This document shows, in pieces, positions 53,214-62,072 of a stretch of DNA of 64,000 nt. The stretch spans positions 163,019 to 227,018 of the forward strand of contig NZ_JOEZ01000008.1 of assembly GCF_000721175.1 (NCBI RefSeq). Reading direction: 5' to 3'. The first letter of the stretch is position 1, and the number at the start of each line of letters is the position of its first letter. This DNA is from Streptomyces anulatus (GTDB lineage Bacteria; Actinomycetota; Actinomycetes; Streptomycetales; Streptomycetaceae). The notes beneath the pieces were generated by a model that searched no databases, was not told the origin of the DNA, and was given only the letters and a program-made list of their open reading frames with translations. The position numbers were made by a program, and so were the translations under genes.

Positions 53214-55954
53214 GCGGCACCCCCGAGGAACTGCTGCTGGAGCAGGGACTTGTCGAGCTGGACGGTGCGCCCTGATTCGATGAGCTGGAGCACGGGATAG
53301 CCGTCGATGTTGAGAAGGCGTTCCAGGACGGTCGCGAAGCGCTCCGGGTTGCGCTGCGACTTCCCGGTGGCGGCCTGGGCTGCGGCGGCCACCGCGCCCG
53401 GGGACAGCTTTCCGCCCGCTGCGAGCAGGGCGTCGAGGACGGCGGCGACGGCCTTCTCGCTCGGGGCGAGGCGGACAAACTCCCGCTGTGCCTTGTACGG
53501 GGCGGACTGTACGGCTTGTTCGCCGGGGGTGCCCCGGCCGGGCAGCATGAAGATGCCTTCGCTCTGCTGGTCCTGCTCCGGCTTCTTCCTGCGCGGCTTG
53601 GCCACGGGCCCGCCGGTGGTGGCGGGAGCGGGCGCGGTCGCGTCGGCCCCGCCCCTGCCCTGCCACCAGTCCGGTGCGGTGCGTTCCGCGGGCAGCAGGG
53701 TCCAGCCCGGCGGGATCAGTTCGGCGGACGGCACGAGGGTGATCACGGGAACGGTGACCTCGGCGAGGGAGGCACCGCCGTGGTAGCCGGCCTGCCGGCC
53801 GGTGTAGCGCAGGTCCTCCCGCCAGGCAGCGGTGATCCGTCCGCTTCCCGCCAGGACGCGGGGTCCGGCCAGCGCGACCTCTCCGTGCCTGGGTGCGCCG
53901 GTGTGCCAGCGGGCGCCGCCCACTCCTTCGGCTTCGGTCTGCTGGTGGCCGCGCGGGGTGCGGTCCAGGACGTGGCCGTGGTCGGAGACGAGGACGACGG
54001 GTCGGCCGTAGTCACGGGCCGCGTTCATCAGGTCGGACAGCTTGGCGATGTCACCGATGCTCCACCGGCCGCGTGCTCCCTCGCGGCCGTCGGCCAGCGC
54101 GTCGTCGATGGTGTTGACGACGACGGCGACGATGTCGTCGGATGCGAGGGTGTCCAGCAGTTCGGGGGCCAGACGGTGACCGGGTGGTCCTTCGTAGCCG
54201 CCCTTGTGGAAGAGGTGCGCGCCCCGGTGGCGTTTGCGCCAGAAGGCGGCGAACCCGGCGCGTTCCACGCTCTGCCCGCCCTGGGCCGACTGCCCGCAGA
54301 GCAGTGACGCCCTGCTGATCGTGGTGAGGGAGGGCAGCATGGATACGGCGGCCCGGCGTGCGGGCTCCCTGCCGGGCCGGGGTTTGGGCACCACCTCGGT
54401 CCACACGCGCCGGTCCAGCTCGGCGGCGAGCTGGACGGCGACGTCGGCGCTCATGCCGTCGAGGACGAGGATCAGCGGCCTGCCCCCTTCGCGTGCGAGC
54501 GGCGCGGCGGCTTCGGCGAGGACGTCCTCGATGAGCAGGGCACCGCCCGGTGCCTGGGGGGAGGCGGTTTCCGTCCAGAGCGCGAGCTTGCGGGCGAAGT
54601 CCTCGTCGAGCCGCGTCCGACGCGCGCGGACCGCCCCTATCAGCTGGTGGTAGGCCTCGCCGACGGCGGTGTCCCGTGAGGTGTCGCCTTCGGAGAGGAC
54701 TCCGAGGGCCATGTCGGCCCAGCCGGATGAGGAGATGTGTTCCTGTACGGCCTGGGCGACCGAGTCGGCCGCCGGCTTCGGGGCGTTCAGCCACCGCACG
54801 AGGCGTACGGCGGTGCGGGCCGTCTCGGTGGATTCGGCGTTCAGCGCGGACAGTTGGTGTTCGGCCAGTTCGCGCAGGGCGGCTTCGGCGGGTGCGAGGG
54901 GGCCGTCGAGGGTGGCTGTGAGGGTGCGGAGCCGGCTGCGGTAGCCGGAGGGGAGCATCCGGTCGGCGCCGATCAGCGGGCTGAGCCGGGCGTCGGCGGC
55001 GAGCTGGTCGGCCCGGTCGAGTACGGCGAGGACACGTGCGCGGGTCTCGGTGCGCTGCTGGCCGCTGCCTTCTGCCTGGGCGACCCAGCGGGTGACGACA
55101 CCGGTGGCGGCGTCGGCGAAGGGCCGTAGCGCGTCGAAGGAGGCGAGGGCGGAGCCGAAGAGGGTGCCGAGTGCGAAGCCGGCGGCCTCCGCCGACTGTG
55201 CGGAGAGTGCGGCGGACGCGAGTGCGCCCAGGGGCAGCGCGTCGGCGCCCCGGTTGTCCGCGGCCAGGGCGAGCAGGGTGGGTGCGGCGGGGCCGACGGC
55301 CCGTGCCAGCCATTCGCTGAGGCCGGTCCGCTCGGCGGCGGGCAGTGCGGCGAAGAGGGCGGGGCCCGCCGGGGTCCGTGTCCAGGCGAAGAGGGTGTCC
55401 GCGTCGAGGTCGAGGGTGTCGGCGGTGGTGTCACCGAGTCCGAGCCGGGCGGCGAGCAGGGCCCGCACGGCGCGGTCGCGGGTGAGGACGGTCCCGCCGC
55501 GTGGCCAGCCGTCCACGGGTTCGGCTGCCAGCAGTGCGTCCAGGAGCCAGGTCTCCTTGAGCATGCGGGCGTCGAGGTCGGTGGCGCCGAAGAGCTGCTT
55601 GACGATGTCGGCGGGGTCGACGGCGAGGGGGCGCCGTCGCACGGCGTGGGCGCGCAGGTCCCAGCCGAGCTGGTCGGCGGGGACGGCGCCGGTGACGACG
55701 AGGACGCTGTCGCCGCCCGGGTCCTCCTGGGCCCGGTGGCGCTGCCAGGCGTCGGCGATGCCCAGCGGGGAGTGCTGCTCGGTGATGCGGACGCTGCGGT
55801 TCCGGCCGTTGATACGGACGGTGAACGCGGTGTCCTGGTCGCCTCCGTCGTAGGTCGCGTCGACCAGCACCAGCCGCGACCCGTCGGCGTGCGGGAGTTC
55901 GGTCTCCAGGAGTACTTCGATGGCGCGCCGGCCCGCGGCGGGGCGGGCCGCCAT
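53210..55954 (-). CDS. pglZ: PglZ, alkaline-phosphatase-fold BREX core protein
   Basis: A 914-residue protein with the PglZ domain. Residues in the active-site area are visible: LDGMSAD at about 498-504, TTISRAS at about 544-550 and VSDHGHV at about 656-662, the metal-binding Asp/His set of the phosphatase superfamily. The N-terminal half is helical. PglZ is one of the two proteins shared by all BREX types. ATG 55954 overlaps the pglY stop as TGATG. First shown in the phage growth limitation system of S. coelicolor. Confidence 0.93.
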   Translation of the reverse strand: MAARPAAGRRAIEVLLETELPHADGSRLVLVDATYDGGDQDTAFTVRINGRNRSVRITEQHSPLGIADAWQRHRAQEDPGGDSVLVVTGAVPADQLGWDLRAHAVRRRPLAVDPADIVKQLFGATDLDARMLKETWLLDALLAAEPVDGWPRGGTVLTRDRAVRALLAARLGLGDTTADTLDLDADTLFAWTRTPAGPALFAALPAAERTGLSEWLARAVGPAAPTLLALAADNRGADALPLGALASAALSAQSAEAAGFALGTLFGSALASFDALRPFADAATGVVTRWVAQAEGSGQQRTETRARVLAVLDRADQLAADARLSPLIGADRMLPSGYRSRLRTLTATLDGPLAPAEAALRELAEHQLSALNAESTETARTAVRLVRWLNAPKPAADSVAQAVQEHISSSGWADMALGVLSEGDTSRDTAVGEAYHQLIGAVRARRTRLDEDFARKLALWTETASPQAPGGALLIEDVLAEAAAPLAREGGRPLILVLDGMSADVAVQLAAELDRRVWTEVVPKPRPGREPARRAAVSMLPSLTTISRASLLCGQSAQGGQSVERAGFAAFWRKRHRGAHLFHKGGYEGPPGHRLAPELLDTLASDDIVAVVVNTIDDALADGREGARGRWSIGDIAKLSDLMNAARDYGRPVVLVSDHGHVLDRTPRGHQQTEAEGVGGARWHTGAPRHGEVALAGPRVLAGSGRITAAWREDLRYTGRQAGYHGGASLAEVTVPVITLVPSAELIPPGWTLLPAERTAPDWWQGRGGADATAPAPATTGGPVAKPRRKKPEQDQQSEGIFMLPGRGTPGEQAVQSAPYKAQREFVRLAPSEKAVAAVLDALLAAGGKLSPGAVAAAAQAATGKSQRNPERFATVLERLLNIDGYPVLQLIESGRTVQLDKSLLQQQFLGGAA

Positions 55955-58900
55955 CAGCCGGCCCCTTCCGTGCGGTCCTCGTCGTCCCGCACCGCACGCC
56001 AGATGACTTCCACCGGGGTGTGCGGGTGCGCGGCGCGGAAGCGTTCGATCTCCCCGCGTACGGCGTCGAGTTCGTCGCTGAGCCGCGATTCCAGGGGGGA
56101 GGTCCCGGAGGCGATGACCCGCCGGGCGGACTGCGGGCTGCCGTCCGCCGGCCCTCGTGCCGCCTGCGGTTCCTGCTCGGGCCGGCGTACGGGTTCGGAG
56201 GGCACCGGGGGGTTCCCGTGCCGCGACAGGGGGATCTGTTCCGGCCCCGGGGCGGGCGCCGGCGGCTGGACCGGCGGCTGAGGAGCCACCGCGTCCACGT
56301 TGAGGGCCGCCTCCACGATCGCCATCCCGGTCTCCCGGACCCCGCCGAGCACGGGCACCAGCGAGCGTTCGAACTCGGAGGCGCGGGCGGTCTCGGCGAC
56401 CTGTGCGAGCAGCCGGCGGGCCCGGTCGCCCAGGCTGTCGTCACGGTCGCCCAACAGCCTGACGTTCTTCAGCACCCGCCATACGGCGTCGTCGTCCAGG
56501 ATGCGGAGGACGTCGGCGGCTGTGCTCATGGTGGTGGCCAGGTCCCGGTCCGGGCTCTCGTAGGAGGCGCCGGCCAGTTCCCGTACGAGTGCGGTCGCGT
56601 CGCTGCCGTGGCGTCCGATTCGGGCGAGCAGTCCGGCGGCCTCGCGCAGCATCGCCGTGCGGGGTGCGGGGGTCCCGCCGTCGGGACCGTCGAGACCCAG
56701 CAGGGCCGCGTGCCGGTCCAGTGAGGCGCGTACGCCCACCACGCTCTTCTCGTACTCCGCGACCTTGTCCCGGACGTCCTCGGCGAGCTTGTTGATGTTC
56801 CGGGCGAACAGGGCGGGCTTGGCGCGGGCGCCGAAGAGGCGCCCGGCGCGGTCCCGGGCGCGCGCGTACTCCTCTTCGCTGGGCAGCGGCTGCGAGCGCA
56901 GCGCCCAGCCGGGACCGATCGCCGCGAGCTCGGGGGCGGCGGTCTCGGGTCCGGAGTGGTAGACCCAGGCGCGGTCGTCGAGCAGGGCGTACGCGGCGAT
57001 CAGGAGGTTGGTGGTCTGTTTGTCGAGGCCGGCGTAGCCGAGGTCCTTGGTGATCCAGCCGCGGATGTCCTCGGCGGCGAGGTCTCCGCGCTCCTGGTGC
57101 TGGGCGGCGGCCTGGTTGATCCGGGTGCGCCAGTCGGCGCGCAGCACGAGCGGGCCGTCGTGGACGGTGCCGAGCTCCAGGGGTTCCACGACGCGCTTGA
57201 CGGTCTTCAGCTGGTGGCTGTCGACCTCCACCCGGCCGCCCTCGTCCATGGCCCGGGTGATCCACTCCAGGGTGGTCCGCAGTTCGCCGGCGGTGACGGC
57301 CTTGCGCCGGCCGCCGGTGTCGGGCCCGAAGTCGGGGTGTTTCGGGTACAGGGCGCCGAACAGGTGGTCGGCGAGGAACAGCGCGTTGTCGGCGAACGGT
57401 TTGCCGCCCTCCGGCTGGACGCGTGGGAACTCCGGTTGCAGGGAGAGCACATGGCGGCCGTCGACCACCTCCGCCGCCCTGGTGCCGTCCTTGACCTCCG
57501 TGATGCCGTACACCTCGCCGAGCGAGGCGGTGAGCGTGCGGGTGAGGGTCTCGCGGCCGACCTCCAGCTGGCGGCGGGCCTTCGCCCGGTCGTCCGGCGG
57601 GTAGTTGCGCGTGTAGTCGGCGAGCCGGTCGCGTTCCAGCAGGAAGTTGATCCGCATCAGCCGGCCGAGCTGGGCCTTGCGCTGCTCGGAGAAGAAGTCG
57701 GTCAGCCAGACGAGGGTGGCCGCGGTGTGGCCGTTCCTGCTGAGCTCGGTCACGCGCTGGTAGTCGTCGGTGGGGAACTTCCCGGCGTCGTCGAACGGGT
57801 AGTCGATGACGAAACGGATGTTGCCCGGGGTGGCCGGCGTGAACTGCTCGTCCGACAGGTCGCGCGGGTCGCGTACGTTGCCGAACACGAACTCGGCGGT
57901 GCGCCGGGTGCCCCGCCAGATGATCTCCTTCTCCGGGACGAGCTGGCCTTCCTTCACGCCGAGCTCCTCCCACAGCCTGTCCCGCAGCCAGACGCGTCGC
58001 ACGCCCGCCTTGTCCTCCCCGGCGGCGGCGTCGAGCAGGGGCTCGACGTCCAGGTCGGACAGGTGGAGGGAGAAGACGGGGTCGGTGTCGCCCTCGGCGC
58101 GCAGCTCGGTGGGGTATTCGCCCTGGAGGGCCCGCATCCGGTCGATGACCTTCTGCCCGACGGGCACGGTCCGCGACCGTACGGAGCCGTGGTTGAGGGC
58201 CGCGAGCCGGGCCCCGGTGAGCCGGCGCAGCGCGGGCACGTCGGGGGCGAGCGCGGCCAGCAGCAGGGTCTTGACGAAGCGGTCGTCGGCGAGGAAGTCC
58301 GGGTGGTCCTCCCGGCCGTACTTCTCCAGCAGGTGGGCGCGGGCCTTGGCGTGGAAGCGCTGGGCGGCCTCGGACTCGTGTTTCAGCTTGTCGGTGAACG
58401 CGGCCCCGGTCCCGTCGATCAGGACGTCCCACAGGTCGCCGAGCGGGATCAGCTGCCCGAGTTCGGCACCGGCGTTCTTCTCCAGGAGCTGCTGGACGAG
58501 CTTGAGGCCGGTGCGTTCGCGCTGGAGCGCACCGGACAGCGCGACGAGCACGTTCAGCAGGGCGGGCGAGAGCGGGTAGACGGTACGGAAGTCGTCCCAT
58601 CCGGCCTGGGTGGCGCCGCCGTCGTCCAGCAGGACGTCCTTGACCAGCGGGCTGAACCGGTCGACACCCGCGAAGGCGGCGTCCAGCACTCCCTGCTGCC
58701 CGGGCCTGGGTTTGAGCACCCGCTCCTTGATGATCTCCGGGAGGTTGCGGTCCTCCAGGTCGACGACGGTGAAGCGCTCCTGCAGGTATTCCAGCGCGTG
58801 CTCCATGTTCTGCACGTCGGAGCCGAGGATGTCGGAGCCGACGAGCTGGGAGAGGTCACGCTGGCGGGAGATGAAGGAGATGATCGGCACCGGCCGGTCG

Positions 58901-59841
58901 GGGTTGCTGGACTCGATCAGCTTGACCAGTTTCTGGATCTCGTCGTTGACGAAGGTCCGCTGCTGCATGCGGGCCTGCAGCCACAGGATCAGCTCGTCCA
59001 GGAAGAGCACCACGCCGTCGTAGCCGAGCGACCGGGCGTGGACGCTGATGGCGCTGAGCCCGTCGTCCAGGGACAGATAGGCCGCCGCGTCTCCCCGGAT
59101 ACTGTCCGCGTACGCCTTCATGGGGCCGCTGACCAGGGCGGACACCAGCCGCTTACGCCGTTCGTCCCCGTCGGGTGCGGCGAAGGCGGCATCGAGCTCG
59201 GCGCCGGTCCACGGGGTGTCGGCGACGGCGCCGATCACGGCCAGCCCGTCCTCGTCCACCACGGGTTCGGGCGCCGCTCCGGCGGTGGGCAGCAGCCGTA
59301 CGAACGCCTCGTCCCCGAGGGAGGCCCGCAGGTTCCGGGCGTCGGACAGCAGGGAGTCCGCCTTGAAGACCAGGGGTGTGGGTGCGTCGGGATGCCGGTC
59401 GCGCACGGTCTTCGCGTACCCGCCGAGCAGCGCCGATTCCAGGTTGGCGGCGCCGACCAGGTGGTAGGGCACCATGAGGAACTTCTTGCCGCGCAGCCAC
59501 TCGTCGTGCTCGGCGACCACTTCGCGCAGCCGGGGCTTCTGCCGGGTGGCGGGCTCCCCGTTGAGCACGGCGTGCAGCACGGTGAGGAAGTGGCTCTTGC
59601 CCGCGCCGAACGAACCGTGCAGGTAGGCGGCGTGCGAGCTGTTCTTCTTCACGGCGCTGCGGATCAGCTTCAGCGCCGTCTCGAACTGCTCCCGCAGCTG
59701 CGGGGTGACGACGTACTCCTCGACCGAGCCGGCCGAGGAGCCGGTGAAGCCCTGCGACAGCTCGACCTTGAAGTCGCCGGCGTGGACGTCCTCCTTGATG
59801 TCGAGGACGTCCCTCAGCGCGATGTTGCTGCCCCTGGCCAT
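55954..59841 (-). CDS. pglY: PglY / BrxC-like large ATPase
   Basis: A 1295-residue ATPase. The N-terminus has IALRDVLDIKEDVHAGDF, then Walker A GSFGAGKSH at 76-84 and Walker B VVLFLDELILWLQ near 290. The rest is helical with long charged stretches, and the C-terminus has a Pro-rich linker near 1190-1230. The size and the start are those of PglY of BREX type 2. ATG 59841 leads straight into the family start. The 219 bases upstream should hold the promoter of the pglY-pglZ-brxD-brxHI block, since a HATPase gene and the regulatory pair separate it from pglX. Confidence 0.92.
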   Translation of the reverse strand: MARGSNIALRDVLDIKEDVHAGDFKVELSQGFTGSSAGSVEEYVVTPQLREQFETALKLIRSAVKKNSSHAAYLHGSFGAGKSHFLTVLHAVLNGEPATRQKPRLREVVAEHDEWLRGKKFLMVPYHLVGAANLESALLGGYAKTVRDRHPDAPTPLVFKADSLLSDARNLRASLGDEAFVRLLPTAGAAPEPVVDEDGLAVIGAVADTPWTGAELDAAFAAPDGDERRKRLVSALVSGPMKAYADSIRGDAAAYLSLDDGLSAISVHARSLGYDGVVLFLDELILWLQARMQQRTFVNDEIQKLVKLIESSNPDRPVPIISFISRQRDLSQLVGSDILGSDVQNMEHALEYLQERFTVVDLEDRNLPEIIKERVLKPRPGQQGVLDAAFAGVDRFSPLVKDVLLDDGGATQAGWDDFRTVYPLSPALLNVLVALSGALQRERTGLKLVQQLLEKNAGAELGQLIPLGDLWDVLIDGTGAAFTDKLKHESEAAQRFHAKARAHLLEKYGREDHPDFLADDRFVKTLLLAALAPDVPALRRLTGARLAALNHGSVRSRTVPVGQKVIDRMRALQGEYPTELRAEGDTDPVFSLHLSDLDVEPLLDAAAGEDKAGVRRVWLRDRLWEELGVKEGQLVPEKEIIWRGTRRTAEFVFGNVRDPRDLSDEQFTPATPGNIRFVIDYPFDDAGKFPTDDYQRVTELSRNGHTAATLVWLTDFFSEQRKAQLGRLMRINFLLERDRLADYTRNYPPDDRAKARRQLEVGRETLTRTLTASLGEVYGITEVKDGTRAAEVVDGRHVLSLQPEFPRVQPEGGKPFADNALFLADHLFGALYPKHPDFGPDTGGRRKAVTAGELRTTLEWITRAMDEGGRVEVDSHQLKTVKRVVEPLELGTVHDGPLVLRADWRTRINQAAAQHQERGDLAAEDIRGWITKDLGYAGLDKQTTNLLIAAYALLDDRAWVYHSGPETAAPELAAIGPGWALRSQPLPSEEEYARARDRAGRLFGARAKPALFARNINKLAEDVRDKVAEYEKSVVGVRASLDRHAALLGLDGPDGGTPAPRTAMLREAAGLLARIGRHGSDATALVRELAGASYESPDRDLATTMSTAADVLRILDDDAVWRVLKNVRLLGDRDDSLGDRARRLLAQVAETARASEFERSLVPVLGGVRETGMAIVEAALNVDAVAPQPPVQPPAPAPGPEQIPLSRHGNPPVPSEPVRRPEQEPQAARGPADGSPQSARRVIASGTSPLESRLSDELDAVRGEIERFRAAHPHTPVEVIWRAVRDDEDRTEGAG

Positions 59842-60060
59842 CAGCCGCTCCTGGCTCCCCGTACGTCCGGCCCCGGCCACCCCAGCCGGGTACTCGGCGG
59901 AGCCGACCGGTCACCCGTTCCGTACCGCCGCACAACCCCTCCATCCTGCCAGCTCTCGTCCGGGGACGAGGACGGGCTGAGGGGATTGCCGATGGGTGGG
60001 GTGGGGCACTTTCGGTATGCGGGCGACCAGAGCCACTGAGTACGGCACAAGCGTCCGGGG

Positions 60061-60504
60061 TCACCCGGGAGCGGTCTCCAGGACCGCCCACACGGTCTTG
60101 CCGGGCGCTCCCTCGCGCGCCACGACGCCCCACTCCTCGGCGAGCGCCGCGACCAGGACCAGCCCGCGTCCCGTCTCCGCGTCGGCGGGCAGGCCGGTGG
60201 GCGAGGTCGGCAGCCGCTCGCCCCGGGTGTCGCTGACCTCCACCCGCAGCCGCCCTCCTGCTTCCCGGATCAGCCGGAGCAGCACGTCCCGGCCCGGCAC
60301 CAGCCCGTGCGTGACCGCGTTGGCGGCCAGCTCGCCGACGACCAGGCTCACCGTGTCGTTCACCTCGGATTTGTAGCGGTGACCCCACTCGTGCACCCGG
60401 TGCGAGGCCAGTCGCCGGGCGAGGCGGGCTCCGCGCGGGGTGGCGGAGAAGCGGAGTTCGAAGGTGTCGCCGGGGTGCGGCGCGGTGAGGCCGGGGATCG
60501 TCAT
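60061..60504 (-). CDS. ATP-binding protein, RsbW-like HATPase_c (second copy)
   Basis: A 147-residue GHKL ATPase of the anti-sigma type. N box VVGELAANAVTHG and G box GRGLVLVAALAEEWG are intact, and EVSDTRGE is present. It resembles the one at 24608, including its setting beside an XRE/DUF397 pair. Here it sits between pglY and pglX, on the same strand as the BREX genes. Confidence 0.92.
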   Translation of the reverse strand: MTIPGLTAPHPGDTFELRFSATPRGARLARRLASHRVHEWGHRYKSEVNDTVSLVVGELAANAVTHGLVPGRDVLLRLIREAGGRLRVEVSDTRGERLPTSPTGLPADAETGRGLVLVAALAEEWGVVAREGAPGKTVWAVLETAPG

Positions 60505-60960
60505 GCGCCGAGGCTCTCGCGACGCGCACCCCCCTCACCAGGGGTAACGCCCGTACGGCCTGGTCCTGTCGGGGTCGGGGACGCGACTGGCGGGGCTGTA
60601 CGGGCGTGGCGTGCCGGGCGAGCAGCGCAGGGCGGTGGACCGGGACCGCCCTCGCCGGCCCGGTCCACGACGAGCCCGCCGCCCCTACGGCGAGGTCGTG
60701 GCGGACGCCGTCCGCTTTCTTCGGCTGGACCCCGGGCACGCCCGGCGCGAAGTCGGCCCTGGCGGGCGACCTGTACCGCCTGCGCGACCAGGGGCGCATC
60801 ACGGGTCGGCCGGACAGCCTGGTGGGCAAGGCGTCCTCGTAACTCCTGGGCGGCTGCCGTACGTCACTCACATGACGGACATTCATACGGATTCACTTCC
60901 TGCCGCCCCGCCCCGTCCTAACCTGCTGCCACTGCATGCCGACCGAGGGAGCGAGGGAGC
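60505..60960. other. Gap with a doubtful 78-codon frame
   Basis: The divergent control region of the second XRE/HATPase module. A plus-strand frame 60606-60842 ends with DLYRLRDQGRITGRPDSLVG, which looks somewhat protein-like, but it has no ribosome site and a poor first half. It could be the tail of a lost gene. XRE promoter elements are expected in 60860-60950. Confidence 0.4.
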
Positions 60961-61800
60961 ATGGACGTTGCGGTGGCCGGTGCCGTCGAGAATTCCGCAG
61001 ATCCGGGAGGCGGCTTCCTGCGCTGCTTCGGCCGTCAGGTCAAGCTGCTGCGCGAGGCCGCGGGGCTCACGCAGGCGGAGTTGGGGGCGAGCGTCGGGTA
61101 CGGCGAGGCGCACATCGCCTCCGTCGAACAGGGGCGGCGCATCCCCAAGCCCGAGATGGTGGAAGCGGTGGACCGGGTCGTGGGCGGGCGGGGTGTGCTC
61201 GTCGCGATGAAGGGGGAGGTGGAGCGGGCGCGGTATCCGTCGTTCTTCCGGCAGTACGCGCGGTTGGAGGCGGAGGCTACACAGCTGCACGCGTACGACA
61301 GCCACGTGGTCAAGGGTCTGTTGCAGACGGAGGAATACGCGCGAGCAGTCTTCGAGATGTGGCGCCCGCTTCTGGACGCCGACATCGTCGAGCAGCGTGT
61401 GTCAGCGCGCATGGAACGTCAGAAGCTCTTCTCCCGACGGCCTGCACCACTCCTGAGCTTCGTCATCGAGGAGACCGTCCTCCGCAGGCCCCTCGGCGGA
61501 CAAGCCGTCTTACGCGGCCAGTTGGAGCAGCTCCTCTTGTACGGGCACGAGCGGAACATTGAGATTCAGGTCATGCCGACCAGCCGTGAAGAACACGCCG
61601 GGCTGGCGGGGGCGTTCACGTTGCTCCACATCGGAGATCAGCGCAGGATGGCCTACATGGAGGTGCAGGACGAAAGCGCACTGCACTCGGAACCGAAGAA
61701 GGTCGGCGCCTTCGAATCGACCTACGGCGTACTCCGGGCCCAAGCACTCACGCCGAGGGAGTCGCTGGCCTTCATCGAGAGGCTGTTGGGAGAGCAATGA
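60961..61800 (+). CDS. XRE family regulator with DUF5753 (second copy)
   Basis: A 279-residue regulator. The helix-turn-helix region is LLREAAGLTQAELGASVGYG near 30-50. The DUF5753 half has LLQTEEYARAVFEM, IQVMPTSREEHAGLA and RESLAFIERLLGE. Its ATG is preceded by GAGGGAGC. It overlaps the DUF397 gene by four bases and is divergent from the HATPase, the same arrangement as at 23358-25042. Inserted on the opposite strand to the BREX genes. Confidence 0.93.
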   Translation: MDVAVAGAVENSADPGGGFLRCFGRQVKLLREAAGLTQAELGASVGYGEAHIASVEQGRRIPKPEMVEAVDRVVGGRGVLVAMKGEVERARYPSFFRQYARLEAEATQLHAYDSHVVKGLLQTEEYARAVFEMWRPLLDADIVEQRVSARMERQKLFSRRPAPLLSFVIEETVLRRPLGGQAVLRGQLEQLLLYGHERNIEIQVMPTSREEHAGLAGAFTLLHIGDQRRMAYMEVQDESALHSEPKKVGAFESTYGVLRAQALTPRESLAFIERLLGEQ

Positions 61801-62003
61801 GCACACAAGGACCCGCGTCGCGCACAAGCGAGCTGGCTTGGTTCAAGAGCAGCTACAGCGCCGGCAACGGCGGGGATTGCGTGGAGGTGGCGGCCGCAGA
61901 CACGTCCGTCCACATTCGCGACTCGAAGCAGTCCGGTGGACCGATCCTGAGCGTCGGGGCTGTCCAGTGGACGACGTTCGTACGGATGGCTGCGCGCGGC
62001 TGA
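61797..62003 (+). CDS. DUF397 domain protein (second copy)
   Basis: A 68-residue protein with the DUF397 pattern: LAWFKSSYSAGNGGDCVEVA, VHIRDSK and a C-terminal W-TFV segment. Coupled to the XRE gene by ATGA. A strong terminator at 62023 follows, before the convergent pglX. Confidence 0.93.
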   Translation: MSTQGPASRTSELAWFKSSYSAGNGGDCVEVAAADTSVHIRDSKQSGGPILSVGAVQWTTFVRMAARG

Positions 62004-62022
62004 CGTACGGAGGACCGCGCAT

Positions 62023-62063
62023 CGGATGCGGGTGGAGCCGGAATTTGGCTCCACCCGCATCCG
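62023..62063. terminator. Strong hairpin between DUF397 and pglX
   Basis: A 17-bp perfect stem (62023-62039 and 62047-62063) with loop GGAATTT. It lies between convergent genes and should stop pglX transcripts before they reach the embedded regulators. Confidence 0.85.
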
Positions 62064-62072
62064 TACGTACGC

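Noticed and set aside
56956..60039. A 1027-codon open frame on the plus strand
   Set aside because: Antisense to pglY; composition is that of a shadow frame, and pglY has clear Walker motifs.
60606..60842. Independent 78-residue gene in the second regulatory triad
   Set aside because: No ribosome site and an unnatural first half; kept only as a note on the gap.
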